A DNA stretch of 64,000 nt from Streptomyces mutabilis (GCF_014649815.1 NZ_BMTT01000003.1:62001-126000), one strand, 5' to 3'. Counted from the stretch's first letter, positions 47,867 through 57,695 are shown. Translations and numbers: made by a program. The notes: generated by a model not told the origin, from the sequence alone.

Positions 47867-48018
47867 ATGCTCCTCCTTGGGCGGTGGGTGGAGGTGGTGC
47901 ATGTGACGCAGGTGTATCAGCGTTGCCCTCGTACGTCGATGGGGCGTACAAGTCCGCGGCGTGGACGAGGGGTTGGGGGAAGGTCGCCAGCTCCTCGTGC
48001 GGTCGTGGTGAACAGGCG

Positions 48019-48720
48019 TCAGCCGCGCAGCTCCTCGAGGCGTTCGAGGTCCTCGCGGACCGACTCCCGTTCCCCGTCGGTGAGACGGACGGCGTCCGCG
48101 TCGGCGAGCGCGGACGCCCTGGTTCGCTCGTCGCCGAGTCGCCCCGCGACGTCCGCGCGCAGCACGAGGAGCCGCAGGAGTTGCACCGGCGTGGGCCGCT
48201 CGTCGTCGAGGTGCAGCACCCGGTCGACGACCTTCGCGGCGCCCGCCGGGTCCTCCTTCGAGTCCGCGAGGAGAGCGGCGTGATGCAGGGCGCGGGCGAA
48301 GGTCTCCTCAGGGGCGCGTCGATGGTGCCGGTCGTCGATCGTGGGCTGCCCGACTAGGACGCAGTTGCCGCCCGGATCGGACAGGAGGAACTGCCGCACC
48401 CCGTACGACATGTCCCTGAGCGGGCCGATGCGCGGCAGTCCGCGCGTGGGGATCCTGCCGTACGCCTGCTTGAGCCCGGTGCGGAAGGCGGCGTGCAGTC
48501 CGTCCACGTCGTCGGTCAGGACGTAGCAGGTACTCAGTGACCCGGCCGGCTCGTGATCCTTCACTCCGAAGAACTGCAGCTCGATGCCGCCGCGCTCCAC
48601 GACGGCGTACGGGTTGGGACTCTTCTGCCGGTACGTCACCGCGAATCCGAGGGCGGTGTAGAAGTCGAGAACGGGCTGGAGGGTCCGGCACGGCAGGATT
48701 GGGATCGTCTTCTCGGCCAT
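48019..48720 (-). CDS. VOC family protein (bleomycin-resistance/glyoxalase fold)
   Basis: A 233-residue protein. Residues 1-125 form a VOC domain: MAEKTIPILPCRTLQPVLDF, GFAVTYRQKSPNPYAVV, GIELQFFGVKD and the closing strand QFLLSDPGGNCVLVGQP. The C-terminal 95 residues are mostly helical (FARALHHAALLADSKEDPAG, TPVQLLRLLVLRADVAGRLG) and may be a short helical-repeat extension not found in plain resistance proteins. ATG start; stands alone. VOC members bind drugs or catalyse metal-dependent reactions; the role is undetermined. Confidence 0.85.
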   Translation of the reverse strand: MAEKTIPILPCRTLQPVLDFYTALGFAVTYRQKSPNPYAVVERGGIELQFFGVKDHEPAGSLSTCYVLTDDVDGLHAAFRTGLKQAYGRIPTRGLPRIGPLRDMSYGVRQFLLSDPGGNCVLVGQPTIDDRHHRRAPEETFARALHHAALLADSKEDPAGAAKVVDRVLHLDDERPTPVQLLRLLVLRADVAGRLGDERTRASALADADAVRLTDGERESVREDLERLEELRG

Positions 48721-48754
48721 AGCCCCCACTCTAGTCAAATTTGAACAGCAAAGG

Positions 48755-49294
48755 TCACCCGCCCACCGCCCAGCCCGTCACGGCCACCACCTCGCGGGCG
48801 ATGTCCACGACGCGGCGCCCGTCGGTGACCACCCGCACGGTGTCCGCCGGCGACCGCTCGTCCAGGAGCCGCGCCTTGCGGGCGCTTCCGGCCACTTCCC
48901 GCTCCAGTTCCGAGCCGAGTTCCCGCCCCGCCAGGCGCGCGAGCGCGGTGTCGTCGGAGGCGGTGAGCAGGACCCGGACGATCCGCACCTGCGCCCCCAT
49001 GGCACGCCGGAACATGTCCGCCACCTCGGGCAGCACGCTCACGGTGTTGGTGTAGATCAGGCGACGGTGGCCGAGGCGGGCGCAGTTCGCCCATACGGCC
49101 GTCAGGTTGCTCTCGGTGATCCCCGACCGGTGAGGATCACCCTCCGGGGCAGGACGCACCTGGCCCGTGAAGTCCCCTTCGGCGACCGCGTCGGGGCCGG
49201 ACCCGGCTCGCCGCAGCACCGAAACCTCCCACGCCACCATCGCCTTGCCGACACCCGCGCGCCCTCCGATGAGCACCACTTCCGCCATGTTCAT
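48755..49294 (-). CDS. P-loop NTPase, small kinase-like
   Basis: A 179-residue protein with Walker A GGRAGVGKAMVAWEV (Lys present, next residue Ala instead of Ser/Thr), an acceptor-like DFTG segment, NCARLGHRRLIYTNTVS, and a central R-rich lid region VRVLLTASDDTALARLAGRE. The size and order suit a nucleoside- or shikimate-kinase-type fold, seen often in Streptomyces as unassigned ATPases. ATG 49294 or 49288. Loss of the Ser/Thr after Lys may reduce magnesium coordination. Role unknown. Confidence 0.75.
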   Translation of the reverse strand: MNMAEVVLIGGRAGVGKAMVAWEVSVLRRAGSGPDAVAEGDFTGQVRPAPEGDPHRSGITESNLTAVWANCARLGHRRLIYTNTVSVLPEVADMFRRAMGAQVRIVRVLLTASDDTALARLAGRELGSELEREVAGSARKARLLDERSPADTVRVVTDGRRVVDIAREVVAVTGWAVGG

Positions 49295-49401
49295 GAGGGC
49301 AGCCTGCCTGCCGGACGAAGTCGCCCGCGCCCGGATGCGTGCCTAAAGTTGACCAGACCCAGGCAATCGGAACTCCTGCCGAACGCGGGGAGGTGCGCGA
49401 G

Positions 49402-49809
49402 ATGGCGCGCAGCGTCGAGACGATCCGGCGAGCCGCCCTCGGCACCCTCGGTGCCGTACTGGTGGCGGTCGGGGTCGCCCTGCTGGTGCTGCCCGGGCCG
49501 GGCCTGCTGCTCGTGTTCGCCGGGATGGTACTGCTGTCGCGTGCCGTCCCGGCGCTGGACCGGTTCGTCGGCCCCGTCCGCAGACAGGCGATGCGCGCGG
49601 CCGAGGAGAGCGTCTCCTCCCCCTGGCGTGTCGCCGGCTCGGTCACGGCGGGGCTGCTCCTCCTCGGCGCGGGCGTGGCCTGGGGGCTCCTGCCCCAGGT
49701 GCCGTACTCCGGATGGACCACCGGCGCGAGCCTGATCGTCTCCGGTTTCATCCTCTTCGCCCTGCTGGCCTGGAGCCACCGCCGCGTTCGCACGGGCCGT
49801 CGCGACTGA
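49402..49809 (+). CDS. PGPGW-motif transmembrane protein
   Basis: A 135-residue membrane protein of the PGPGW family: helix LGAVLVAVGVALLVLPGPGL with the LPGPG motif, then LLVFAGMVLLSRAVPALDRF; two more helices follow (SVTAGLLLLGAGVAWGLLPQ, ASLIVSGFILFALLAW). A basic C-tail ends RRVRTGRRD. ATG 49402 is preceded by GGGGAGG at 8 nt. Function of the family is unknown. Confidence 0.85.
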   Translation: MARSVETIRRAALGTLGAVLVAVGVALLVLPGPGLLLVFAGMVLLSRAVPALDRFVGPVRRQAMRAAEESVSSPWRVAGSVTAGLLLLGAGVAWGLLPQVPYSGWTTGASLIVSGFILFALLAWSHRRVRTGRRD

Positions 49810-49864
49810 GAGTCGGCGCCGGGGGCCGCGAGCCGCACCAGCCCACCCCCCGGACACATCACCG

Positions 49865-49914
49865 TTGACCAAACGGGACACCGTTCCGTATATTTAAACG
49901 GGACGGCGTCCCGC
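49865..49914 (+). promoter_or_regulatory. Canonical promoter with two TetR-type palindromes
   Basis: A -35 TTGACC (49865-49870) and -10 TATATT (49889-49894) are 18 bp apart, an excellent vegetative promoter. One palindrome, ACGGGACACCGTTCCGT (49873-49889), fills the spacer; a second, ACGGGACGGCGTCCCG (49898-49913), covers the start-site region. Their starts are 25 bp apart. The arrangement is a typical repressor block by two dimers. No TetR gene is adjacent, so control is in trans. Confidence 0.85.
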
Positions 49915-50008
49915 TTTGAGGGCGGAGACACCGCGATCACCGCCCCCTCCTCTCTCCGCCGCCCGGACGACTCCGTCCGACAGCGGCCGTCGAACGGACA
50001 GACACCCC

Positions 50009-50968
50009 ATGAGCACACCGCTGCCCACCGGCGACCTCGCCGGCTCCCCCACCCCCGTCGTCTCCGTCGCCCCGGTAGTCCTGTCCGCGCCCGGCCGGGC
50101 CGTGGACCTGGAGGTCCGGGTCTCCGCACCCGTGACCGGGAGCGACCTGCCGGTCATCCTCCTCTCGCACGGCCATGGGTACTCGAACCACCTCTCCTCA
50201 CTGAACGGCTACGCTCCCCTCGCCGACCACTGGGCGGCGCGCGGCTTCGTCGTCATCCAGCCCACCCACCTGAGCTCCAGGTCCCTGCGACTGGCCCCGG
50301 ACACTCCCGGGGCACCGCTGCACTGGCGGTCGCGGGCCGAGGACATGACACGCATCCTCGACGGGCTCGACGTGCTGGAAGCCGCCGTCCCGCAGCTTCC
50401 CGGGCGGCTGGACCGCGGCAGGGTCGCCGTCGCCGGGCACTCCATGGGCGGACACACGGCGAGCCTCCTCCTGGGCGCCCGGCTCACCGATGCCCACGAC
50501 GGAGCGGAGGTGGACCTCTCCGACCCCCGGATCAAGGCGGGCGTCCTGCTCGCCGCGCCCGGCCGGGGCGGTGAGGCCCTCAGCGAGGCCGCGGCGGCAA
50601 GCCTCTCGTTCCTCGACACCATGGATTTCTCCGGCATGACGACGCCCACGCTCGTGGTCGCCGGGGACAAGGACGACTCCGCGCATCTGACGGTCCGCGG
50701 GCCAGGGTGGCACGCCGATCCCTACTCCCTCTCGCCGGGCCCCAAGTCGCTGCTCACCCTGTTCGACGCCGAACACGGACTCGGCGGGATCGCCGGGTAC
50801 GACGTCGCGGAGACCACGGACGAGGATCCCGAGCGCGTGTCCGCGGTCCAACGGCTCACCTGGGCCTATCTGCGCAGCGCGCTGCACCCCGGGGACGGTG
50901 CCTGGCAGGCGGCGTGCGACGAGCTGACGGCCGGGCCGAACCCGATCGGGCGCGTCGAGAACAAGTAG
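50009..50968 (+). CDS. Alpha/beta hydrolase, chlorophyllase/dienelactone-hydrolase-like
   Basis: A 319-residue cytoplasmic alpha/beta hydrolase. Oxyanion block VILLSHGHGYSNHLSSLNGY, then VVIQPTHLSSRSL, nucleophile in VAVAGHSMGGHTASLLLG, acid in VVAGDKDDSAHLT and His in LFDAEHGLGGIAG. The spacing and the GHSMGGH motif resemble the chlorophyllase-like group. ATG 50009; no signal peptide. Driven by the strong, operator-flanked promoter 100 bp upstream, so probably induced by a small molecule. Substrate unknown. Confidence 0.88.
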   Translation: MSTPLPTGDLAGSPTPVVSVAPVVLSAPGRAVDLEVRVSAPVTGSDLPVILLSHGHGYSNHLSSLNGYAPLADHWAARGFVVIQPTHLSSRSLRLAPDTPGAPLHWRSRAEDMTRILDGLDVLEAAVPQLPGRLDRGRVAVAGHSMGGHTASLLLGARLTDAHDGAEVDLSDPRIKAGVLLAAPGRGGEALSEAAAASLSFLDTMDFSGMTTPTLVVAGDKDDSAHLTVRGPGWHADPYSLSPGPKSLLTLFDAEHGLGGIAGYDVAETTDEDPERVSAVQRLTWAYLRSALHPGDGAWQAACDELTAGPNPIGRVENK

Positions 50969-51150
50969 GTCCGCCGGGAGTCGCCGCCTCCGGTGAAGCG
51001 TGCGAAGAGGCGGCGACTTTGAACACGTCGATGACAAAGTATGGACATGTCAAGCAGAAGTCTCCTACCTTGGCGGCGGAACCGCAGTCGTACCGCACGA
51101 AGACCGGAGCGATTTCCGGCACGGTCCGGTCCCCACACCCCGGAGGACCA

Positions 51151-54100
51151 ATGCGCCCACGCCTGTTCCGGCGTGCCCGAAGACACCTCGTACTCCTGCT
51201 GGCGTCGGCCGTCTCGGCAGGCGGCCTGCTGGCCGTCCCGGCGACCGCCGCGTCCGCCGCCGCGGACGTCCCGCCGCAGGAACCCGGAGTCACCCTGCGC
51301 GTGTTCGACGTGCAGACGCCCCTGAGCAAGATCTGCACCCTCAAACCCGGCCAGACCCCCAACCACGACAAGCTGATGCCGACGGTCGACTGGTCCAGCA
51401 CGGCCGATTTCGGCGGCATCGCCGACAACTTCGTCTCGGAGGCGACCGGTTACCTGATCGCTCCGCGCGACGGCACCTACGCCTTCCGGCTCACCAGCGA
51501 CGACGGCTCACGGCTGAGCCTCGACGGCACCACGGTGATCGACCACGACGGTCTGCACGGCGCCGAGCCGAAGGACGGCGCGCTCGACCTCACCGCGGGA
51601 TCCCACCCGTTGCGTATCGAGCACTTCGACCGAGGCGGCGAGCAGCAGCTCACGCTCTCCTGGCGGCCCCCGGGGGAGACCGGGTTCACCGTCGTACCCA
51701 ACTCGGCACTGACCACCGACGCCGGCGTCGTCCGCGTGACGGCGCCGGGCCGCAAGGAGTGCGAGGCCGGCACCGACACGCCCGGCGACGGGCTGCCGCT
51801 GACCTCGGTACGCCCCGACCTCACCCTCACCGACCTGCGCCCCGAAGGATTCGAACCGCAGGTCACCGGCATGGACTGGCTGCCCGACGGACGCCTCGCG
51901 CTCAGCACCTGGGGCGGCACCGACAACGTTGCCGGGGAGGTGTACCTGCTCGACAACGTCACCGGCGCGACCAGCCGGGACAAGGTCACTGTGAAGAAGG
52001 TGGCCGAAGGGCTGCGCGAGCCCATGGGCATCAAGTACGTCGACGGGTCGCTCTACGTCTCCCAGAAGCACGAACTGACCCGGCTGGTCGACGAGAACGA
52101 CGACGACGTGACCGACGCATACCGCACGGTCGCCACCTGGCCCTACGGAGGCACCTTCCACGAGTTCGCCTTCGGCCTGCTCTACCGCGACGGCCACTTC
52201 TACGTGAACCTGTCCGTCGCCATCGACCTGGGCGGCGCGACCACCACCCCGCAGCCCGCGCCGAACCGCGGAACCACGTACAAGATAAGCAAGAAGACGG
52301 GGAAGATCACCCCGATCGCGGGCGGGCTGCGCACCCCCAACGGCATCGGCTGGGGCCCCGGCGGCGGTCTCTTCGTCACCGACAACCAAGGCGGATGGCT
52401 GCCGGCCTCGAAGCTCGTTCAGATCAAGCAGGACCGCTTCTTCAACCACTACACCGAGCCCGCCGGCCCCTTCGAGGACTCCCCCGTCACCGAGCCGGTG
52501 CTGTGGCTGCCGCAGAACGAGATCGGCAACTCGCCCTCGACCCCGCTGTATCTGAACAAGGGCACCTTCGCCGGCCAGATGCTGATCGGTGACGTCACCT
52601 ACGGTGGTCTGCAACGCGCCTACTTGGAGAAGGTGAAGGGCCAGTACCAGGGTGCCGTCTTCCGCTACACGCAGGGTATGGAGGCCGGCGTCAACCGCAT
52701 CACCATGGGACCCGACGGAGCGATCTACGCCGGCGGCCTGGGCGCCGACGGCAACTGGGGCCAGGCGGGCAAGCTGAAGTTCGGCCTGCAGAAGCTGACG
52801 CCCAACGGCGGCGACACCTTCGACATCCAGAAGATGCGGGCCGTGCCCGGCGGCTTCGACCTGACGTACACCCAGCCGGTGTCCGACGCGACCGCCGGGG
52901 AACTGGCGGCCCGCTACGACGTCCAGCAGTGGCACTACACCCCGACCGCCGACTACGGCGGCCCGAAGATCGCCGAGGAGGAGCTGACCGTACGCTCGGC
53001 TGCCCTCTCGAAGGACGGCCGGACCGTGCGGCTGCGGCTGGACGGGCTGAAGCCGGACCGCGTGGTCCACGTACGCTCGCCGCGGCCCTTCACCTCGGCG
53101 TCCGGTGAGTCGCTGTGGAGCACCGAGGCCTGGTACACGCTCAACGAGATGCCCGGCAAGCAGCCGCCGCCGGCCACCCTCTTCGAGGCCGAGGAGGCGC
53201 GGCTCACCGGCAAGGCCGGCATCAACACCGACCACGTCGGCTACTCCGGCAGCGGCTTCGTCGACCGCTACGCCACCGAGGGCAAGGTCGCCACGACCTT
53301 CGACGTGAAGGTCCCCAAGTCCGGCACGTACGACGTGGGCCTGCGCTACTCCAACGGACCGAACCCCTTCGAGGGCACCAAGTCCCTCTCCCTGTACGCC
53401 AACGGGAAGAAGGTGCGGCAGACCCAGCTCCCGTCCACCGGGGACTGGGACACCTGGTCCACACGGACCGAGCCCCTGCGCCTGCGGGCCGGCCACAACA
53501 CCGTGTCCTACCGCTACGACCCCGGTGACACCGGTCATGTCAACCTCGACCTGATCACCGTGCACCCGAGGGGCGCCCGCGTCGACCTCTTCGACGGCAC
53601 GGCCGCCTCGCAGGCCCAGTGGCAGCACACGGACGGGCGGCCCGTGGCGTGGCCGCTGGCCGAGGAGGAGTCGATGGAGGTGTGCTGCGGCGACATCCGC
53701 ACCAAGGACGCCTACCAGGACTTCAAGCTGCACGTGGAGTTCCGCGTCCCGCAGCTGCCGCCCGACGTGACCGGTCAGGACCGCGGCAACAGCGGCATCT
53801 ACCTCCAGGACCGCTACGAGCTGCAGATACTCGACTCGTACGGGGACACCACCCCGGCGACCAACGAGGCCGGCGCCTTCTACCTGAAGAAGGCACCCGA
53901 CACCAACGCCGCGACCGCGCCGGAGACATGGCAGACGTACGACATCGTCTTCCGCGCGGCCCGCTACGACGACAGCGGCCGCAAGACCGCCGACGCGCGG
54001 GTGACGGTGGTGTGGAACGGCGAGAAGGTCCACGACGACGTGGTCCTCGACGGTCCGACCGCGGGCGGCCGGACCGAGACACCGGCGGCCGGGGCGATCC

Positions 54101-54162
54101 GGCTGCAGGACCACGGGAACAAGGTCCGGTTCCGCGACATCCGGGTGCAGCCGCTGAGCTGA
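51151..54162 (+). CDS. Secreted multidomain protein: PA14, beta-propeller, CBM6-like, DUF1080
   Basis: A 1003-residue exported protein. Signal peptide 1-37. A PA14-like domain (about 45-195) with FGGIADNFVSEATGYLIAP and FRLTSDDGSRLSLDGTTVID. A six-bladed sorbosone-dehydrogenase-like propeller (about 215-600) with GFEPQVTGMDWLPDGRLALS, LREPMGIKYVDGSLYVSQ and RTPNGIGWGPGGGLFVTDNQ. A carbohydrate-binding module of CBM6/35 type (about 677-805) starting LFEAEEARLTGKAGINTD. A C-terminal DUF1080 / 3-keto-glycoside hydrolase-lyase domain (about 810-1003) with GNSGIYLQDRYELQILDS and LQDHGNKVRFRDIRV. GGAGGACCA precedes the ATG. Predicted to bind a polysaccharide and process oxidised sugars outside the cell. 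Confidence 0.9.
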   Translation: MRPRLFRRARRHLVLLLASAVSAGGLLAVPATAASAAADVPPQEPGVTLRVFDVQTPLSKICTLKPGQTPNHDKLMPTVDWSSTADFGGIADNFVSEATGYLIAPRDGTYAFRLTSDDGSRLSLDGTTVIDHDGLHGAEPKDGALDLTAGSHPLRIEHFDRGGEQQLTLSWRPPGETGFTVVPNSALTTDAGVVRVTAPGRKECEAGTDTPGDGLPLTSVRPDLTLTDLRPEGFEPQVTGMDWLPDGRLALSTWGGTDNVAGEVYLLDNVTGATSRDKVTVKKVAEGLREPMGIKYVDGSLYVSQKHELTRLVDENDDDVTDAYRTVATWPYGGTFHEFAFGLLYRDGHFYVNLSVAIDLGGATTTPQPAPNRGTTYKISKKTGKITPIAGGLRTPNGIGWGPGGGLFVTDNQGGWLPASKLVQIKQDRFFNHYTEPAGPFEDSPVTEPVLWLPQNEIGNSPSTPLYLNKGTFAGQMLIGDVTYGGLQRAYLEKVKGQYQGAVFRYTQGMEAGVNRITMGPDGAIYAGGLGADGNWGQAGKLKFGLQKLTPNGGDTFDIQKMRAVPGGFDLTYTQPVSDATAGELAARYDVQQWHYTPTADYGGPKIAEEELTVRSAALSKDGRTVRLRLDGLKPDRVVHVRSPRPFTSASGESLWSTEAWYTLNEMPGKQPPPATLFEAEEARLTGKAGINTDHVGYSGSGFVDRYATEGKVATTFDVKVPKSGTYDVGLRYSNGPNPFEGTKSLSLYANGKKVRQTQLPSTGDWDTWSTRTEPLRLRAGHNTVSYRYDPGDTGHVNLDLITVHPRGARVDLFDGTAASQAQWQHTDGRPVAWPLAEEESMEVCCGDIRTKDAYQDFKLHVEFRVPQLPPDVTGQDRGNSGIYLQDRYELQILDSYGDTTPATNEAGAFYLKKAPDTNAATAPETWQTYDIVFRAARYDDSGRKTADARVTVVWNGEKVHDDVVLDGPTAGGRTETPAAGAIRLQDHGNKVRFRDIRVQPLS

Positions 54163-54181
54163 CCCCGGCCGGTCCTCGGGT

Positions 54182-54210
54182 GTGCGGGGTGGCCGCCGGC
54201 CACCCCGCAC
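54182..54210 (+). terminator. Terminator hairpin after the four-domain gene
   Basis: A perfect 13-bp stem (54182-54194 with 54198-54210) with a 3-nt loop, 20 nt after the stop codon. No U tract. It insulates nadE from the long upstream transcript. Confidence 0.85.
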
Positions 54211-54301
54211 GTCGCGCCGCACCCACCACTCGGCCCGTATCCGCCGGACGCCACTGGGTACGCTGAGTGAGGAGTCCCCGCACATCGAACAAGGAGCGGA
54301 A

Positions 54302-55132
54302 TTGAGCGAGCCGGCGTCCATCGCCCTGCAACTGGAGATCGCCCGGGAGCTGGAGGTCACGGAGACCTTCGACACCGACCGGGAGATCGAACGCCGGGTG
54401 GCCTTCCTGGCCGAGCGGCTGACCTCCACAGGCCTGCGCTGCCTGGTCCTCGGGATCAGCGGTGGTGTCGACTCGACCACCGCCGGGCGGCTGTGCCAGC
54501 TCGCCGTGGAGCGGGCACGGGCCGAGGGGCACGAGGCGACCTTCTACGCGATGCGGCTGCCGCACGGGGTCCAGGCCGACGAGCACGACGCCCAGCTCGC
54601 GCTCTCCTTCATCAGGCCCGACCACGTGCTGACGGTGGACATCAAGCCCGCGAGCGACGCCATGCTCGACGCCCTGCTCGACGCCGACGTGGCCTTCCGC
54701 GACGCCCGCCACCAGGACTTCGTGCACGGCAACATCAAGGCCAGGCAGCGCATGATCGCCCAGTACGCGGTGGCCGGTGCCCACAACGGGCTGGTCGTGG
54801 GCACCGACCACGCCGCCGAGGCGGTCTCCGGCTTCTTCACCAAATTCGGTGACGGCGCCGCCGACCTGGTCCCGCTGACCGGCCTCACCAAGCGCCGGGT
54901 GCGTGCCGTCGCCGAGGCGTTGGGCGCACCCGCCGAGCTGGTGGGGAAGGTCCCGACGGCCGACCTGGAGTCCCTCGCCCCCGGCAAGGCCGACGAGGAC
55001 GCCCTCGGTGTCACCTACGACGACATCGACGACTTCCTGGAGGGCAAGCCGGTGAAGGAGGACGCCTTCGAGAAGATCGTCACCCGTTACCGGGCGACGG
55101 ACCACAAGCGCCGACTGCCCGTCGGTCCCTGA
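54302..55132 (+). CDS. nadE: Ammonia-dependent NAD(+) synthetase
   Basis: A 276-residue NAD synthetase of the short, ammonia-using type (no glutaminase domain). PP-loop LVLGISGGVDSTTAGRLCQL binds ATP; MRLPHGVQADEHDAQLALSF, HGNIKARQRMIAQY, VVGTDHAAEAVSGFFTKFGD and the end ATDHKRRLPVGP are the family's active-site blocks. It converts deamido-NAD, ammonia and ATP to NAD. The start is TTG at 54302, fixed by AAGGAG 6 nt upstream; there is no ATG or GTG at the right place. Monocistronic. Confidence 0.95.
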   Translation: MSEPASIALQLEIARELEVTETFDTDREIERRVAFLAERLTSTGLRCLVLGISGGVDSTTAGRLCQLAVERARAEGHEATFYAMRLPHGVQADEHDAQLALSFIRPDHVLTVDIKPASDAMLDALLDADVAFRDARHQDFVHGNIKARQRMIAQYAVAGAHNGLVVGTDHAAEAVSGFFTKFGDGAADLVPLTGLTKRRVRAVAEALGAPAELVGKVPTADLESLAPGKADEDALGVTYDDIDDFLEGKPVKEDAFEKIVTRYRATDHKRRLPVGP

Positions 55133-55269
55133 GACGGGCCCCGCTGCGGGGCGGCGCGCGACGGGCGGCCGGCCGCACTCTATGTGCGGCTTGTCGCTTA
55201 TCGCCTTAATGTGTCGACTGAGAGACGCGGACAGTCGACGCCGGTCCAGCCGGCGGAAGGTGAGCTTCC

Positions 55270-56109
55270 ATGGCTGAACGGCTCAAGAGGTCAGGTCTGC
55301 TCGGTGAACTGTCGGCGGAATTCGCCGGCACGATGATCCTCATCCTCTTCGGGTGCGGAGTGGTGGCGCAGGTGGCCGCGGGCGGGGCCCTCACCGATCC
55401 CGAGGGCGGGCTCGGGGACCACGACAGCATCGCGTGGGCGTGGGGACTCGGTGTCACCCTGGGCGTCTACGTGGCCGCGCGACTGAGCGGTGCTCACATC
55501 AATCCCGCGGTCACCCTCGCCCTCGCGGTGTTCAAGAACTTCCCGTGGCGGAAGGTGGCTCCCTACGCGCTCGCCCAGACGGCCGGCGCCTTCGTGGCCG
55601 CGCTCCTGGTCCGCTGGAACTACTCCGAGGCACTGGCGAAGGCCGATCCCGGCCACACCATCAAGACGCAGACCGTGTTCTCCACCCTCCCCGCCAACGG
55701 GAACACCGCGCTGCCGGTCCACGAGTGGGGCGCCTTCCGGGACCAGGTCATCGGCACCGCCATCCTGCTGCTGTTGATCATGGCCATCACGGACATGCTC
55801 AACACACCGCCGGGTGCCAACCTGGCCCCGTTCGTCATCGGCCTGGTGGTGGTCGCCATCGGCATGGCCTTCGGCACCAACGCCGGCTACGCCATCAACC
55901 CGGCCCGTGACTTCGGCCCCCGGCTGGCCAGCTTCCTCACCGGATACGGCGGGGCCTGGCGGGATCAGTACGGGAACCTCTACTTCTGGGTGCCGATCAT
56001 CGCACCGCTGATCGGCGGCTTGCTCGGGGCGGGACTGTACAAGGTGTTCATCGGCCGGTTCCTGCCGGCCGCGGAGCCCGAGCCGACAGGGCGCGTACCG
56101 GCGCCGTAG
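55270..56109 (+). CDS. glpF: Glycerol uptake facilitator (MIP family)
   Basis: A 279-residue aquaglyceroporin with six membrane helices and both NPA boxes: [15 protein letters not shown] and [18 protein letters not shown]. The Asp directly after the second box is the mark of glycerol-conducting members. GGAAGGTGAGC precedes the ATG. It lets glycerol diffuse in; glpK follows 33 bp downstream to trap it. No GylR-type regulator gene is visible beside it. Confidence 0.93.
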   Translation: MAERLKRSGLLGELSAEFAGTMILILFGCGVVAQVAAGGALTDPEGGLGDHDSIAWAWGLGVTLGVYVAARLSGAHINPAVTLALAVFKNFPWRKVAPYALAQTAGAFVAALLVRWNYSEALAKADPGHTIKTQTVFSTLPANGNTALPVHEWGAFRDQVIGTAILLLLIMAITDMLNTPPGANLAPFVIGLVVVAIGMAFGTNAGYAINPARDFGPRLASFLTGYGGAWRDQYGNLYFWVPIIAPLIGGLLGAGLYKVFIGRFLPAAEPEPTGRVPAP

Positions 56110-56141
56110 GACCGACACACCGGCCGGAGAGGCGGCACACC

Positions 56142-57659
56142 ATGGCGGACTTCATCGGCGCGGTGGACCAGGGAACCACCAGCACCCGATTCATGATCTT
56201 CGACCACGGCGGCAACGAGGTGGCGAAGCACCAGCTGGAACACGAACAGATCCTCCCCCGGTCGGGGTGGGTGGAACACGATCCCGTGGAGATCTGGGAA
56301 CGCACCAACTCGGTGATGCAGAACGGGCTGCGCCACAGCGGCCTGTCCGGGGCCGACCTGGCGGCGATCGGCATCACCAACCAGCGCGAGACCACGGTGG
56401 TCTGGGACCCGCGCAACGGCCGCCCCTACTACAACGCCATCGTCTGGCAGGACACCCGCACCGACACCATCGCGGCCGACCTCGAGCGTTCGGGCCGGGG
56501 CGACGTCATCCGACGCAAGGCCGGACTGCCCCCGGCGACCTACTTCTCGGCCGGCAAGATCCAGTGGATCCTCGAGAACGTCGACGGCGTCCGCGAAGCG
56601 GCGGAAGCGGGGCACGCCGTGTTCGGCAACACGGACACCTGGGTGCTGTGGAACCTTACCGGCGGCCCCGACGGCGGCATCCACGCCACCGACGTGACAA
56701 ACGCGAGCCGCACCATGCTGATGGACCTGGAGACGCTCGACTGGGACGACGAACTGCTGGGCTTCTTCGGCATCCCCCGGTCGATGCTCCCCACCATCAA
56801 CCCCTCCTCCCACCCGGAGGCCTACGGCACGACCCGCACCTCCCGGCCGCTGCGCGCCGCCGTCCCCATCGGCGGGGTGCTGGGTGACCAGCAGGCGGCC
56901 ACCGTCGGCCAGGTCTGCTTCGCACCCGGGGAGGCCAAGAACACGTACGGCACCGGGAACTTCCTGCTGCTCAACACCGGTACGGAACTGGTCCGTTCCC
57001 GCCACGGGCTCCTGACCACCGTGGCCTACCGGTTCGGCGACAACCCGGTGGTCTACGCGCTGGAGGGCTCCATCGCGGTGACGGGGTCCGCCGTGCAGTG
57101 GCTGCGCGACCAGATGAAGATGATCAAGACCGCGGCCGAGAGCGAGGAACTCGCCCGCGGCGTCGAGGACAACGGCGGAATGTACTTCGTCCCCGCCTTC
57201 TCGGGCCTGTTCGCCCCCTACTGGCGCTCCGACGCCCGGGGCGCGATCGTCGGCCTCGCCCGCTACAACGACAACGCGCACCTGGCGCGGGCGACCTTGG
57301 AAGCCATCTGCTACCAGAGCCGTGACGTCGTCGAGGCCATGGAACAGGACTCAGGGGTCCACCTGGACGTGCTCAAGGTCGACGGCGGTGTGACCGCCAA
57401 CGACCTCTGCATGCAGATCCAGGCCGATGTCCTCGGCGTCCCGGTCAGCCGCCCCGTCGTCGCGGAGACCACCGCACTCGGTGCGGCCTACGCGGCGGGA
57501 CTGGCCACGGGGTTCTGGCGGGACACCGACGAACTGCGCACGCACTGGCACGAGTCCAGGCGCTGGGAACCCCAGTGGTCCGAGGACCGGCGGGCCCAGG
57601 GTTACGCCGGCTGGAAAGCGGCGGTTCAGCGCACGCTCGACTGGGTCAAGGTCGAGTGA
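56142..57659 (+). CDS. glpK: Glycerol kinase
   Basis: A 505-residue FGGY-family kinase. N-terminal ATP-loop block [20 protein letters not shown], substrate block [35 protein letters not shown], mid-protein [20 protein letters not shown] and C-terminal [20 protein letters not shown], all typical of GlpK. Phosphorylates glycerol to glycerol 3-phosphate. GGAGAGG upstream of the ATG. Second gene of the glpFK operon; no glpD follows here. Confidence 0.96.
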   Translation: MADFIGAVDQGTTSTRFMIFDHGGNEVAKHQLEHEQILPRSGWVEHDPVEIWERTNSVMQNGLRHSGLSGADLAAIGITNQRETTVVWDPRNGRPYYNAIVWQDTRTDTIAADLERSGRGDVIRRKAGLPPATYFSAGKIQWILENVDGVREAAEAGHAVFGNTDTWVLWNLTGGPDGGIHATDVTNASRTMLMDLETLDWDDELLGFFGIPRSMLPTINPSSHPEAYGTTRTSRPLRAAVPIGGVLGDQQAATVGQVCFAPGEAKNTYGTGNFLLLNTGTELVRSRHGLLTTVAYRFGDNPVVYALEGSIAVTGSAVQWLRDQMKMIKTAAESEELARGVEDNGGMYFVPAFSGLFAPYWRSDARGAIVGLARYNDNAHLARATLEAICYQSRDVVEAMEQDSGVHLDVLKVDGGVTANDLCMQIQADVLGVPVSRPVVAETTALGAAYAAGLATGFWRDTDELRTHWHESRRWEPQWSEDRRAQGYAGWKAAVQRTLDWVKVE

Positions 57660-57670
57660 CACCGGCCTGA

Positions 57671-57695
57671 GGGACGCGGGCCCGCCGGGCGTCCC
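57671..57695 (+). terminator. Hairpin after glpK
   Basis: GGGACGC (57671-57677) pairs with GCGTCCC (57689-57695) around a GC-rich loop, 12 nt after the glpK stop and followed by more C residues. A modest candidate terminator. Confidence 0.5.

Noticed and set aside
51508-54480. A 990-codon minus-strand frame opposite the four-domain secreted protein
   Set aside because: Shadow frame with Val/Gly/Arg-rich repetitive translation; the plus strand encodes a signal peptide and recognised domains.
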